64,000 nt of DNA, taken from Vermamoeba vermiformis. Lineage: Eukaryota > Tubulinea > Echinamoebida. How positions within the stretch are numbered: position 1 is the stretch's first letter; the number at the start of each line of letters is the position of its first letter. A program made the position numbers and the translations under genes. Below, piece by piece: positions 24,708 through 35,617 of this stretch. Location: contig JBEWZL010000145.1 of assembly GCA_045837725.1 (NCBI GenBank), positions 186,001 to 250,000 of the forward strand, read 5' to 3'. The notes beneath the pieces were generated by a model. That model had not been told where the DNA came from and ran no database searches. It worked only from the letters and a program-made list of their open reading frames with translations.

Positions 24708-26033
24708 ATGGCACCAAAAGGCAAGAAAAAGAACCAACAAAAGAAGCCTGCCGGCGGAAGAAATGATGATAAAAAATTTGTTATTGATACAACGCGAGAT
24801 CCACAAGAATTACTGGCCGAGTTTGTTGCTAAAGAAACAGGGACAGACTCGCGCGGTGTTAAATATTCCAGTCTCAAAGGACTATGGGAGGACGTATTAT
24901 CTAAAACACAGCAACAAGATGTAAATACAAACAACACGAACAACACCAACCAAGAGAGCTTGACAGTGGTGCATCACGGCCCTAACAACAACACTGCCCA
25001 ATTTATTCCCGGTGAAGAGTTCTTGAAGCGAATTCAAGCCAAGGGCAATGAGTCGCGAGACATTGTCATGGACGAGCTTGAGCACGCACAGCCTGAAGTC
25101 AAACTGTCCGCGGTGCCTGTCAAACACGATGACGATGATGAGGACCACGCAAAGAGCGAGAATAAGGTCAATAATAATAAAGAGACGCCTAAGGAGAGTG
25201 CGGCAAAGACGAGCAATCAGAATCAGATCACATTTCAGTCGTGGTACCGCACCTCCACGGAGTACTGGAAGGACATTGACGCGTCCAACAATGGCATGCT
25301 CGGTGGATTTGCACACATTTCAGATGTTGTAAGTCGCTATAGCCGTTACTAATGACCTGTTCTAGCCCCTCATTAACTGCGCTGTTCAGGACATCTTGGG
25401 CTCGTACAGATTCTTAATTGACTTCTTAGAGGCGAAACAAAACCCTACACAGCGACGAAGCGCGATAGGTAACATAATATGGTATGTTTAATAGCAGGTG
25501 GTAACCCTTTTGTCTAGATTTCGGTGCGGGTATTGGTCGCATATCAAAATTACTGCTGGCCAAGCTGTTCAAACAAGTTGATCTGGTCGAACAAAACGAC
25601 AAGTTCTTGGCCCGAGCACGTACTGAACTCGAGGGCAGTGGCGCTACACATCGCTATTTGACATCGTCGCTGCAAGGCTTCACATTTGATGCCAAGTACG
25701 ACGTGATTTGGGTGCAGTGGGTGCTGCTGTATTTGACTGACAAGGACCTGATTGAGTTCTTGAAGCGATGCAAAGCAGCCCTGGCAGAGAACGGCGTGAT
25801 TGTGGTGAAAGAGAACTGCACTGACAAGGGCTTTGTGCTCGACACCTCTGACTGCAGCATCACACGGTAAGTACTGCAAGTGCAATATCCTATATTAACT
25901 GACACCATGCCACAGCTCGGTCGATCACTTGCGACTGATATTCCACGCTGCTGGCCTGACACTAGTGCGCGAGGACGTGCAAACAGACTTCCCCAAGAAA
26001 TTACTGCCCGTGCGCATGTTCGCGCTGAAATAA
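24708..26033 (+). CDS. NTMT1: Alpha-N-terminal X-Pro-Lys methyltransferase
   Basis: This is an NTMT1/Tae1-type enzyme that methylates the alpha-amino group of proteins starting X-Pro-Lys. The catalytic part begins near WYRTSTEYWKDIDASNNGML (about 25240), followed by the SAM motif IDFGAGIGRISKLLL, EQNDKFLARAR, DVIWVQWVLLYLTDKDLIEF and KENCTDKG. The domain length is normal. An additional N-terminal region of about 170 residues, Lys/Asn/Asp-rich and likely disordered, precedes it. The protein itself begins Met-Ala-Pro-Lys-Gly-Lys, itself an X-Pro-Lys motif. Introns at about 25329 and 25470 join in frame. It converges on GOSR2 with only 31 bp between stop codons. Confidence 0.9.
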
Positions 26034-26064
26034 ACCCGCGTTGCATCGAATACTATTTACATTG

Positions 26065-26944
26065 CTACAGGCGGAAGTAATACACGAGCACACCGAACAC
26101 AATCAGCGTGACGACCATGCCCGCGTACACGAGCAAGCGATCAGTGCGCAGTCGTCGTTCAATGTGTCGAATCACCGCGTGACTGAGCCCCAGTGTCGTG
26201 CCAATGTCCACCATCTTGCGCCGCACGTTCTCCATGGTCATGCCTTGTCGTCGCAGCACATCGAGCACATCAGTGCCCATCTCCATCAGTTCGTCTGCCA
26301 CGCCGTGCACGCGCCGCAGTGACTCGCCCTCAGCGCGCAGTTGTTGCACGGCTGTTTGGTTCTCACCGTGCGCTCGACGCCGTTCAGTCAGTTGTGCTCG
26401 TTCATCTGCTTGACGCGCTGCTAGCCATGACTCAAGTGCCTCGCGCAGTGTTCGTTGTTCGGCTGACAATTGCTGAATTTTACTTGAAAAATACCACGTC
26501 AGATCTAACTAGTTAACAGGACTGAGATTGAGTTGAATATTGTTATTGATATCGTCAGGTGTGTACTCAATGTAAACACGTTTAATAACAAGACCGTAGT
26601 CGTATGTTATTAAATTTATTAGCCGAGAGAACTGCTCATCATCCGAATTATTATTTAAAAATACCGCAAAAATTACTAATATTAATAACATACTATTTGG
26701 GGCCCTAATCTATGAGTACTTACATTCGCCAAATTTCTCTCGGGTTGGCAGCAATTAACTGAGTCTGCAATGTCTGCAGTGACTGTGTAAGGCGCGACAA
26801 GGCGTTGATATTGGTGGCAATGCGTCCTTGAAGAAATATTGACGTGTCTTTGCCTGTCTCGAGCTCTTCCAGTTGACTGCGCAGTGTCAGCAACAACTTC
26901 TTGGACTCTTTGTACTTGGTCTCTATTTCTGCTTCTGCATTCAT
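26065..26944 (-). CDS. GOSR2: Membrin / GOSR2 Qb-SNARE
   Basis: This Golgi SNARE acts in ER-to-Golgi and intra-Golgi fusion with syntaxin-5, Bet1 and Sec22. The N-terminal helix exon (start 26944) ends ANPREIWR. A 220-nt intron follows, then IKIQQLSAEQRTLREALESW. The SNARE helix runs through VADELMEMGTDVLDVLRRQG, the family signature DIGTTLGLSHAVIRHIERR is present, and a single C-terminal membrane anchor VYAGMVVTLIVFGVLVYYF ends the protein. The length, about 215 residues, is typical. The long intron contains an open frame with no similarity I recognise. Confidence 0.9.
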
Positions 26945-27109
26945 GGTGCTGTTATATTATTGAGTGCTTATTGGTTCATCTTCGATTGAAAATATTTTAA
27001 TAAAAACTTTTAAGTTTGACAACGTAAGGGAAAAAATCACGTGCGGGAGTACTTGCTGATCTGACGAGCTCTGCAACACATCACAAGGTCGAAGTAGTTG
27101 CCAGTTAAA

Positions 27110-29321
27110 ATGGAGAAGGTACTAATCATACAAGTCATTTCAAGCACTATCGAATCTACCGGTGGATCGCAGATCTACGATCGGGATCAATTAATAATTT
27201 TAATTTATCGATTATCTTATTCTTCGTATTTATGATCATCAGTCAATGGCAATTTGATTTGATCGTTAATAATTAATTATTTCGGATCCAGATCGCAAAA
27301 AGAAATAATCAGAGAGAAGCACCAGCGCAGCACGTGGAGAGCGCGCATGATTTCCCGTAATAATATGATATATTTAGATTATTTAATGCTAACATCCTGT
27401 GCAGGCAAGCAACCAACTTCGATTTTGACTCGGATCGTGTGATGCTCGTTGACGATACTCGTGTATTATTTTTACATAACAAAGAGGTACGCGAATTGTG
27501 CTTTGTTAATTCGGTTAGCTAATGTCACACAGCGGATCTGCTTTCAAGGTCGACTGCAAATGCGTGTGCTGCACGGCCAAGTGACAGTGCAGGGTTACAT
27601 CGCCCAGCCCTCATCAGAATATATGGACCTCTATGCCCCGTACAACCATCAAGCGATTGTCATTGACACACTCGATCCACTGCACAATGAACTCGCGTAT
27701 GTCAAGCGACAAGTGCCCGCACAGTCCGAGGACGAAGAAGACGAGCTCAAAAGTCTAATTATGACACACGTCACCAAGAAGCACGCAGCGGTGATTGCAC
27801 TGCGCACGATGGACGAGAGCAGCGACAAGTACCAGTCCACCGCGCTGTTCCGACACCTGTTCGAGTACCCTGCACGCCGCGTCACCAACACTGAGGACGC
27901 GGACAGCGATGCAAATAGTGAACTGGACTCGGCGTATGATCCACTCGAGCTAGGTGACATGCACGTGGTAAGTCAGTCGGTGACAGGTGTCAAAACATTG
28001 TACTGAACAGAGGCGCAGGTGACGCACGACAACGGTGCCCAACAGCTCCTGACACTGCCGCACGAGTGGCTGACACTGCGCAAACAGCTCTTGACAGCCA
28101 ACACCGCGCCAGTGCTGTTCATTTGCGGCAGAAAGGGCAGTGGCAAGTCTACTCTTGCGCGCTGGCTGACCAACTCACTGCTCTACAAGTACGTGCAGTG
28201 GCAGTAGTATTCGTCGTGCTAATGCAGTATATTCACAGATATCCACGCGTGCTGTACATGGACTTGGATCCGGGTCAAACAGAATTCACTCCCCCAGGTC
28301 TGATTTCACTGAATGAGGTCACTGCACCACTCCTCGGTCCCCCCAGCACTCACATGCACGACCCTATTCTCGCTCACTTTATTGGTGACATTACACCGCA
28401 GACTGACGTCGATCACTTTGACCAATCAGCGATCGCACTGTTCACCGCCTATTCAGAGCTACATAATACTGCCAAGTGTCCGCTGATCATCAACAGTCAT
28501 GGCTGGATGCAGAGCCGCGGCTACACGAGTCAGATCCGACTGATCAATCACTTCCGACCCCAGCGCATCGTACAGCTCGCGGAAGATCAGAGCAAAGCAC
28601 CGCTGCACATCGCAGACCTCAAGGCGAGTCAGCACGGCACTGACTGGGTGCCGCTCATTCACACCTTGCCCACCGCTGAGAGTGCGGCACCACGCATCAG
28701 ACACACGGCTGCTGATTATCGTAGTCACGCCTATCGCTGTTACTTTGAAGACGCGCGCTGTCGCACATTGCGTGTGTCGTGGCGTCACTTGGCCATCGCA
28801 TTCATGGACGAACTGCCGCCCAGCCAGGCACTGTACGCCCTCAACGGCACAGTGGTCGCACTCACTGTCGACACGCGGCCGCGCAGACTGCTGAATGAGG
28901 TGAGTAGCTGTCAGTCTACAGTCCTTGACGGTGTTTGACACGTGTCATTCAGGGACTCGATCACAGTGCCGAACAGTTGCCCAAGTACTTGATGCACCAC
29001 GCTGTCGGTGTCACCTCGTGCGCAGGACTCGGCATCATCAAGGCCATTGACGTCAAGCAGAAGTGTTATTTGATCAGCACGCCACTCGACCTCTCGCACC
29101 TCGCCGCTGTCAACACCATCGTGCGCGGCAGATTGCACTTGCCCAACGAACTGTTGTTAGAGGTACGTATCGTTTGTATTGCATTGATCAGCACTGACAA
29201 TGCACAGAGCCCGTCAATCAACTCGCCGTACATCACCACGGACTCGATCTCAGGTGTGGGCACTGGTGCCACTGAACTCAAGAGCCGCGCTCTGCTGCGT
29301 CACCGATTTGACAAACAGTAA
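27110..29321 (+). CDS. NOL9: NOL9/Grc3 polynucleotide 5'-kinase
   Basis: NOL9/Grc3 phosphorylates RNA 5' hydroxyls during ITS2 processing of pre-rRNA. The P-loop FICGRKGSGKSTLARWL lies near 28120, LYMDLDPGQTEFTPPGLISL at about 28250 is the conserved second segment, and INSHGWMQSRG follows. The N-terminus needs three tiny exons: MEK (27110), REAPAQHVESAHDFP (about 27313) and QATNFDFDSDRVMLVDDTRV (about 27406). Frame continuity supports this. Introns here carry the palindromes TGACAGGTGTCA (27981) and TGACACGTGTCA (28936). It diverges from GOSR2, with 165 bp between starts. Confidence 0.9.
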
Positions 29322-29471
29322 TAGCTTTGCGATGTACATAGTGTATTAAATGCGAGGATTCGAGCTGTTGTGCGGTTCGGAGAAAGTTGATTCGAATAAA
29401 GGCACGTGCCTCCTCTATGAAATTCAAAAAATGCGAATTGGAGAGATTAATTTTTAAATTCGCCTGCAACA

Positions 29472-32161
29472 ATGAACAGAACTCAGACTGCGCAAGGACC
29501 TCGCCAAGTATACGGCAATGAGGGCTCTGTGCACTCGTACAGTCTCGAAGAGCGTCGATCGTTTGCTGAGTACATTAACCAGCTGCTCAAAGACGATCCC
29601 GATCTTCGCGATGTTTTGCCCCTGAACCCAAACTCAGATGATCTGTTTACTGTGTGCAGTCAAGGATTATTATTGGTGTATGTAACATAGTCATTACATT
29701 TCTACAAAGCGTAATTTCTGTGGTAAATCCGAAAAGATTTTTTTCTTATTTTTAAGTTTGGAATTCTAATTTCTAAACATTAGCGAGACTGTAAATTAAT
29801 AATATTTACGTATCAGGAAGCTCATCAATGCCACCCGTAAGGGAATTATTAATGAAAATAAAGTTGTCAAAAAGAAGAACCCCAATCCCTTCGAACGAAC
29901 TGCCAATCACAATTTAGCTATTGCTGGTGCTCGTGAGCTTGGATGCAATATTGTCAATATTTCTGCGGAGGATTTGAATCAAGGCAAGGTATGTAAAGCA
30001 CTTTAGGTCGACGGAAACTCTTTCGATACTTTAATATATAATTCTGACTTATTTAACTCGCAATTAGCCGCATTTGATGCTCGGTCTCGTGTGGCAAGTG
30101 GTCAAGGTAAATACAATTACTAAGCGAATCTTTTGTCAGCTCGCTAATCACAGGCAGGCTGGTCTCTTGTCGCAAGTGTCGCTCGAACACCATCCAGAGC
30201 TCGTGACAATCCTCAATCCCAATGAAGATTTGCAGCTCTTCATGCGTGTCGCACCTGAGGTCAATCTCTTGCGCTGGTTCAATTATCACCTCAAACGCGC
30301 GCAACACCCGCGTTCAGTGAACAATTTTTCACGTGATGTGATGGACGGCGAGAACTACCTCGTGCTCTTGAATCAAATTGCGCCCAATGTCGTGCCGCGC
30401 GATGCTCATCGTGAGCCTGACCCTCGCAAGCGTGCTGAGATGGTGTGCCAATACGCGCAGAAACTCGACTGCTTGAAGTTTGTGACCCCACAAGATATCT
30501 TAGACGTGAGTAGTCGTATTGTGCTTGTGTTTAATGAGTGGTATTGACGACCTTGTGCAGGGCAATGAGAAGCTCAACTTGGCCTTCACTGCCTATCTCT
30601 TCAACAAGCACCCTGGCCTCGAAGTTCTCGACAACGATGCCAATCAACAACGTGCCCTCGCTGAGGCCGAGAAGTTGATGAAAGAGACCTTTGAACGCGA
30701 AGAGATTGAGCGCAAGAAGCGATGGGACCTCGAAGAACAAATGCGCCGTCAACAGTGGGCTGAAGAAGAAGAGCGCCGCAAGAAAGAACTCGAGGCTTGG
30801 GAAGCTGAAAAGCGTCGCAAACTCGAAGAAGAAGAGCGTGCTCTGCGCAACAAAATGGCTGAAGAAGAAGTCAGACGCAAGCTCGAAGAAGAGCGTGAAG
30901 CTATGGAACGAGAGCGCAAGAGACAGCTGGAAGAAGAAGAGCGTCGCCGTGCTGAAGAAGAGCGACGACGAGAAGAGGCGCGCAAGGAACAAGAACGCTT
31001 GGCTGAAGAACAGCGTCGCAGAGCTTGGGAGGCTGAACAACATCGTCGCGAAATGATGTTGCGCGAAGAAGAGGCCCGACGACGCGAAGAGGAAGAAAGA
31101 CGTCGCGAAGAAGAACGTCGTCGTCGCTGGGAAGAGGACCAGCGTCGCATGGAAGAAGAGCAACGTCGTCGCATGGAAGAGGAACAGCGACGTCGTGTGG
31201 AGGAACAACAGCGCATTGCCATGGAGCAAGAAATGGCTCGCCGTCGTCAAATGGAAGAGCTGGCCAGACAACGCGCCCTCGAAGAACAGCGTCGTATGGA
31301 AGAGCAGCGTCGTATGGAAGAGCAACAGCGCATTGCCATGGAACAAGAAATGGCTCGCCGTCAAATGTTGGAGGAACAAGCGCGTCAACAGGCCTGGCAA
31401 CAATATCAAGTGAGTGGCTGAGGGTTGTGTTTGACACGTGTCATTAACTCACCTTTAATTTGCAGAACCAGCAAATGGTCGAACAACAACGTCAACAAGC
31501 CTGGATATTGGGTACGCCCTATAATATGATATTAGCGCAAGAGAGTGACTAGTGACTGACATTTACTGCAGAACAACAACGTCTGGCAGCGCAGCAACAG
31601 TTGCTCATCACCCAACAACAACAAGTGCCCCTCACCACCATGACCACGACCACCACCACTGCGGTGCATCAACGTCGATTCCCCATTCAACGACTCATCG
31701 TCACCGTCGTTGAGGCTCGTCGATTGGTCAAGAAAGATTTGATCGGCAAAGCGGATCCCTACGTAGTGTTGGTATGTAATTTGAGCTACTCGTATAAATC
31801 ATTGCAGCACTAACACTAGAGCAGTTGTGCGGTGGCCAGCGATTTAAGACAAACTACATTAAGAACACACAAGATCCGTTCTGGAACCAAGACTTTGAAT
31901 TGTAAGTCTTCGATAACAACATTCAATATTATATACGGTGCTAATTGGTGTTACAGCCGTGGTGTGCTAGAGACAGACTCGATCACTCTGCAGATCTACG
32001 ACAAAGATATCTTGAAGAAGGATGATTTCTTGGGCGAGGTGCGACTGACCAGCACCGAGTTCGTGAACGGCAATGATCGGTGGTACACACTGCAGTCACG
32101 TGATTACAAATCTGATCGCGTGCACGGTGAACTCCACTTGCGCATTCAAACGTACTATTAA
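29472..32161 (+). CDS. Fimbrin-like actin-binding domain, charged helix and C2 domain protein
   Basis: The N-terminal half is a plastin/fimbrin-type tandem calponin-homology actin-binding domain: SFAEYINQLLKDDPDLRDVL, ARELGCNIVNISAEDLNQGK, HLMLGLVWQVVK, LLRWFNYHLKRA and NNFSRDVMDGENYLVLLNQI. Only one such module is present, without the EF-hands or second module of true fimbrin. About 240 residues of nearly pure Glu/Arg/Lys/Gln follow (30690-31410), predicted as a long single alpha helix or coiled coil. A Gln/Thr-rich linker leads to a C-terminal C2 domain (LIVTVVEARRLVKKDLIGKA, DPYVVL, DPFWNQDFEF, IYDKDILKKDDFLGEV) whose Asp residues suggest calcium and membrane binding. The likely role is to link actin to membranes; this is inference from domains. 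Confidence 0.85.
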
Positions 32162-32326
32162 TAGTGTAATTATGTCGAGTAAATAGTATTCTTCAATGCG
32201 AGTTTATTCTGTCGACATCACTGACATTGCGGTCAGATCTGCACTCGTTCACTGAATCCAATTCACTGAAGGATCTCCTCAGACATCGACAGAAGTGTTG
32301 TGTGCAGCTGTCATTTAAAACACCGT

Positions 32327-33523
32327 TCATTTGCCTAATTTGCCTAGTGAAGTGTCAGTCTTGGGATTAGCAGTCAAGCTCTAAACACATCGTGATTAGT
32401 ACGCCAATAATATGCAGCTGTGACTCCTGACCTGCATGGTGGCAATCAGCTCGTTGATGTGGGTCTGCAAGTGGCGCAAGTCATTCACGTACAACATGCG
32501 CAACACTGTCGCTGCTCGGTCCAGCACCGCGTCTAAAGTGAGATTAGCACGCTATACTTGTCTAAATATGGTAATAGACTTGCCACCAGTCTCAAATCCG
32601 AGTGGGAAATCATCCAGCGACAGTTGCACGGTGACGTCACGCAATTGTGCCAGTGACTCGCGTGACAGACGACGCGACACAATGTTGTGCACAGCCTGCG
32701 AGGGGTGTTAATAAGAGGTGACAATAGCGGTGGTATAGTTATCAGAGGTGTATATATAGAGATATTATATAATATCATTGTAAGCACGACGTACATTGAG
32801 CAGCACGGCAGGGTCATCGTGTGCAGGGACGTGTAGCACTGCCGCGAGGTCATTGATGGCTTTGAGCACTTGTGGATCTTGCACTAATACGAGGTGTTAC
32901 ATAAGCTGTGGGGGCATAGCGCTGTAGCTTACCATTGAGTCCGCTGTCCACATCCATCGAGCCCTTTGTGTCCAAGTAGTGCGAGGCGTCAGTGTTGTAT
33001 TGCGCTGCATTGTCTTGATATTCGAGATTAATAGCGTGATTTAATAGCCAATCGAGTGCTTCTTTCAAGCTCTCTGCACTCAAAGTCACCGTGGATTTGT
33101 AGCCCAGATCTGTTAAGTACTGCAACGAGAAAAATATCAGAACACTGGTACTATGATGCCAATACACTCGCAGATGCATATTAAGATCTATACGAGCACT
33201 AATTAGCCCTTGCCTGTTGATAACTCGCTAGCCAAGTGTCACTCGCAATTTCATTCAGGCCAGCTCGATCTTCAATTTTGTAAAATCGAATTACAACACC
33301 TTCTAGCCAGCCAATCACCTTGCGATATTGTGCGGTGTCTAGTATATTATTAGAAATTAATTCGAGGTGGCAAAGTACATCCACAAAAAACAGAGAAATT
33401 TTGAGAAACAATCTTGACTAAGCACCATAGCACATTATACATGCTGCACATACCATTGATGTCAAAGGAGGACCAAGTTGGGTATTGCAGGGCCTTAAGT
33501 CGGATCTGTTGTCTTGTGGTCAT
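32327..33523 (-). CDS. RTRAF: RTRAF (CLE/C14orf166) homologue
   Basis: RTRAF is an RNA-binding protein of the tRNA ligase complex and RNA transport granules in animals. Exons read MTTRQQIRLKALQYPTW, then WLEGVVIRFYKIEDRAGLNE, then ALDWLLNHAINLEYQDNAAQ, VLKAINDLAAVLHVPAHDD, LDDFPLGFETGDAVLDRAAT and VLRMLYVNDLRHLQTHINEL. The last exon, SLTANPKTDTSLGKLGK, matches the human C-terminus IADPKTDHRLGKVGR, which fixes the final intron and the TGA at 32327. There are many short introns. It shares a 55-bp divergent spacer with IER3IP1, the tightest promoter in the window. Confidence 0.9.
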
Positions 33524-33578
33524 TTTATTGCGTTTGTTTAGAATAACACCAAGCAACACTTTACATTATTATATATAG

Positions 33579-34015
33579 ATGGGTCTCTATTCGCTATTCA
33601 AAGTGATTGTGCTCATCACCAATGCTCTAGCTATATTGCACGAGAAGCGCTTCTTGCCTAAGAGTAAGAAAAATTTTTAAATTAGATCCGAATTATTACG
33701 TCACTATTCCCACTCATTACATGCATCCATAATTATATACACATAAGGTGACCTATTAAAATTAATTATAATTTTTTTCAGTTGGTTTGGCGACAGGCGC
33801 TGACGTGGTGCCCGATCAATTCGGTCAAGTGCAGCAAGGAGGAGTGAAGGACAAAATAGCGACACTACTGCAAGCTGTGCGCATATTGTTACGCAGTACG
33901 TATATATATATAACTAGATATATCGATGCATATTTGTTGTTAATTAACTGCACTCTTAGTCCCGCTGATTGCCGCTAACTTGGTGATCATTACCTTGGAA
34001 ATGTTGATACCGTAG
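33579..34015 (+). CDS. IER3IP1: IER3IP1/Yos1 ER-Golgi membrane protein
   Basis: This is a Yos1-family protein of about 85 residues that works with Yip1-type proteins in ER-to-Golgi traffic. Exon 1 gives MGLYSLFKVIVLITNALAIL (first membrane segment) and HEKRFLPK. Exon 2 gives IGLATGADVVPDQFGQVQQG and DKIATLLQAVRILLR. Exon 3 gives IPLIAANLVIITLEMLIP (second membrane segment). Layout and conserved residues (ALAILHEKRFL, VRILLRIPLI) match human IER3IP1. Two introns join in frame. It converges on RER1, another early secretory gene. Confidence 0.9.
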
Positions 34016-34144
34016 TAGTTGTACTATAATATAATATAATATATATATGTGGCTGCATTGTATATTGGTTGAAGCAGCGAATAATAAACCACATCTGTCA
34101 TTACACGAGCTGACGTCACATATGAAACAAGTAGCTGCAGGAGT

Positions 34145-34934
34145 TTACTGACTGAACTTGGGCTTGCCCTTATTCACAAGTGGTATATAGCGGTGCTTGA
34201 TCATGTGCTGCACGCGCTGTTTGAGCGAGACGATCAGCAGCGCAATGAAGTAGATGAGCAGAATGGGCCAGAACACGGGCACATTCAAGAATCCGAGCAG
34301 TGTGCTGCCCAGTGCGAGCAAGCAGGCAGTAGCTGAGTCGTACCTGCATAATAAACGACATTAGGACTGACGGCGGTTGGGTGACGTTGACAGTGTACCA
34401 CATCTGATACAACGCGCACAAATATTATACGTGCACCGCGTAATTATTGGACTATTATCTTACTAATATACGATGGTATATTGGTCGAATAATAATTATT
34501 CCGAATTTTTGAATTATTTTTCGTTTTTTTTTAAAAGCAAATAATTCGTCTCAAATGAGCACCTACCAGAATTTGAATTCAGGCAGCTTTCTAACAAAAG
34601 GTTTGAACTCGTCGTCAGCTGCATTGGTCACTGGCAATGAGCCCACTGAGTCGGCTTCTGGATCTTCGAGCGGACTAATAAAGTCCATGGATCGATTCAA
34701 CAAATAAATAGACAGCGCATATGTGATCATGTAATAGCCTTCCAGTAGCCACACGCGCAGTGCATATAAGAACAACAATACACCTGCGACTGCCCAGCGC
34801 AGGGTCAGATGTGGCACCGACAGATCGAGCAAGTGTTGCAAGCGTCGTCGCGCAGGACTGGTCCACTTGCGCCACTGTCGCAATACAGGCTCGAATACAG
34901 TGTTGTTCGTCTCTTCGCCGAGGTCTCCGAGCAT
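34145..34934 (-). CDS. RER1: RER1 ER retrieval receptor
   Basis: RER1 is a four-pass Golgi membrane protein that returns escaped ER membrane proteins and unassembled subunits in COPI vesicles. Visible are TLRWAVAGVLLFLYALRVWL and EGYYMITYALSIYLLNRSMD, then FISPLEDPEAD, the signature FKPFVRKLPEFKFWYDSAT, LLGFLNVPVFWPILLIYFIA and QRVQHMIKHRYIPLVNKGK. One intron splits the LPEFKFW exon from the rest. I start at Met 34934; an upstream in-frame ATG (34997) overlaps the start codon of the divergent NDUFA6 gene and is unlikely. Confidence 0.93.
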
Positions 34935-34995
34935 GGTCTCTCGTCGCTGAAGTAAATAATAATTATCGTTTATTTTCTGGATCCGATTAACACAC

Positions 34996-35373
34996 ATGGC
35001 GTACTTCGGCAAGTTTGGCACTGAAAGTTCAAAGAGCTTGCGCGAGGCTGGCAGCAAAGTGCTCCGCTTGTACAGAAGTGCTTTGCGCGAGGCTCCACAG
35101 CTGATTCGTTCCTATCAATTGGAACTCACCCCCAAGCAGGTCCAGCAGCGCATTAGAGAGGACTTTGTCAAGAACAAGACTATTAGTGATTCACAGATTG
35201 TCGATATGCTTGTATTTAAAGGCGAGCTTGAGTTGGAAGAAGTCAAGATGATGTGGAAAACCAAATCTCACGTATTACGCTATTTCACCCCTAAAAAAGA
35301 TACTACTGAACACCAATCAGAATTTTTGAAGAGTTTCTTAGAGCAAGAACGACTGTTGAAGAGCAGAGAATAA
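34996..35373 (+). CDS. NDUFA6: Complex I LYR subunit NDUFA6
   Basis: This is a 125-residue, single-exon LYR-motif accessory subunit of mitochondrial complex I that binds acyl carrier protein. The LYR triplet is at residues 25-27 (VLRLYRSALREAPQLI). The downstream segment IREDFVKNKTISDSQIVDML and VFKGELELEEVKMMWKTKSH match NDUFA6 ([24 protein letters not shown]). It shares a 61-bp divergent spacer with RER1. Confidence 0.93.
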   Translation: MAYFGKFGTESSKSLREAGSKVLRLYRSALREAPQLIRSYQLELTPKQVQQRIREDFVKNKTISDSQIVDMLVFKGELELEEVKMMWKTKSHVLRYFTPKKDTTEHQSEFLKSFLEQERLLKSRE

Positions 35374-35617
35374 TTTTATGGTGCCATCCAGTAAATATTT
35401 AAATATTATTTTTAATTAATAAATTTCTATTCACTGTACGCATAGACAAATAATGGCATACTAGTACGTACTGACAATAATTATTACACTGATTGCAACA
35501 GATATTTTTCAGCCTAATTACACGTGCAGTCTATTTACAAGTTACGCACGACATTGCATTGCACACAGCACAGTACACGCTGTCCTAGTGCCACACTAGT
35601 ACCAGTACGATGCACCA

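Noticed and set aside
26509-26691. 60-codon hydrophobic frame between GOSR2 exons
   Set aside because: It lies wholly within the GOSR2 intron, has AT-rich composition and no recognisable motif.
30531-31437. Antisense frames under the Glu/Arg-rich helix
   Set aside because: GAR/GAA codon repeats leave the opposite strand stop-poor; the Phe/Leu or Ser/Arg-rich products are artefacts.
34024-34046. ATATA-rich run after IER3IP1 as a TATA box or microsatellite
   Set aside because: It lies between two convergent stop codons, so a promoter is unlikely; it is short AT-rich 3' sequence.
34935-35057. N-terminal extension of RER1
   Set aside because: The upstream in-frame ATG overlaps the start codon of the divergent NDUFA6 gene and encodes sequence absent from RER1 homologues.
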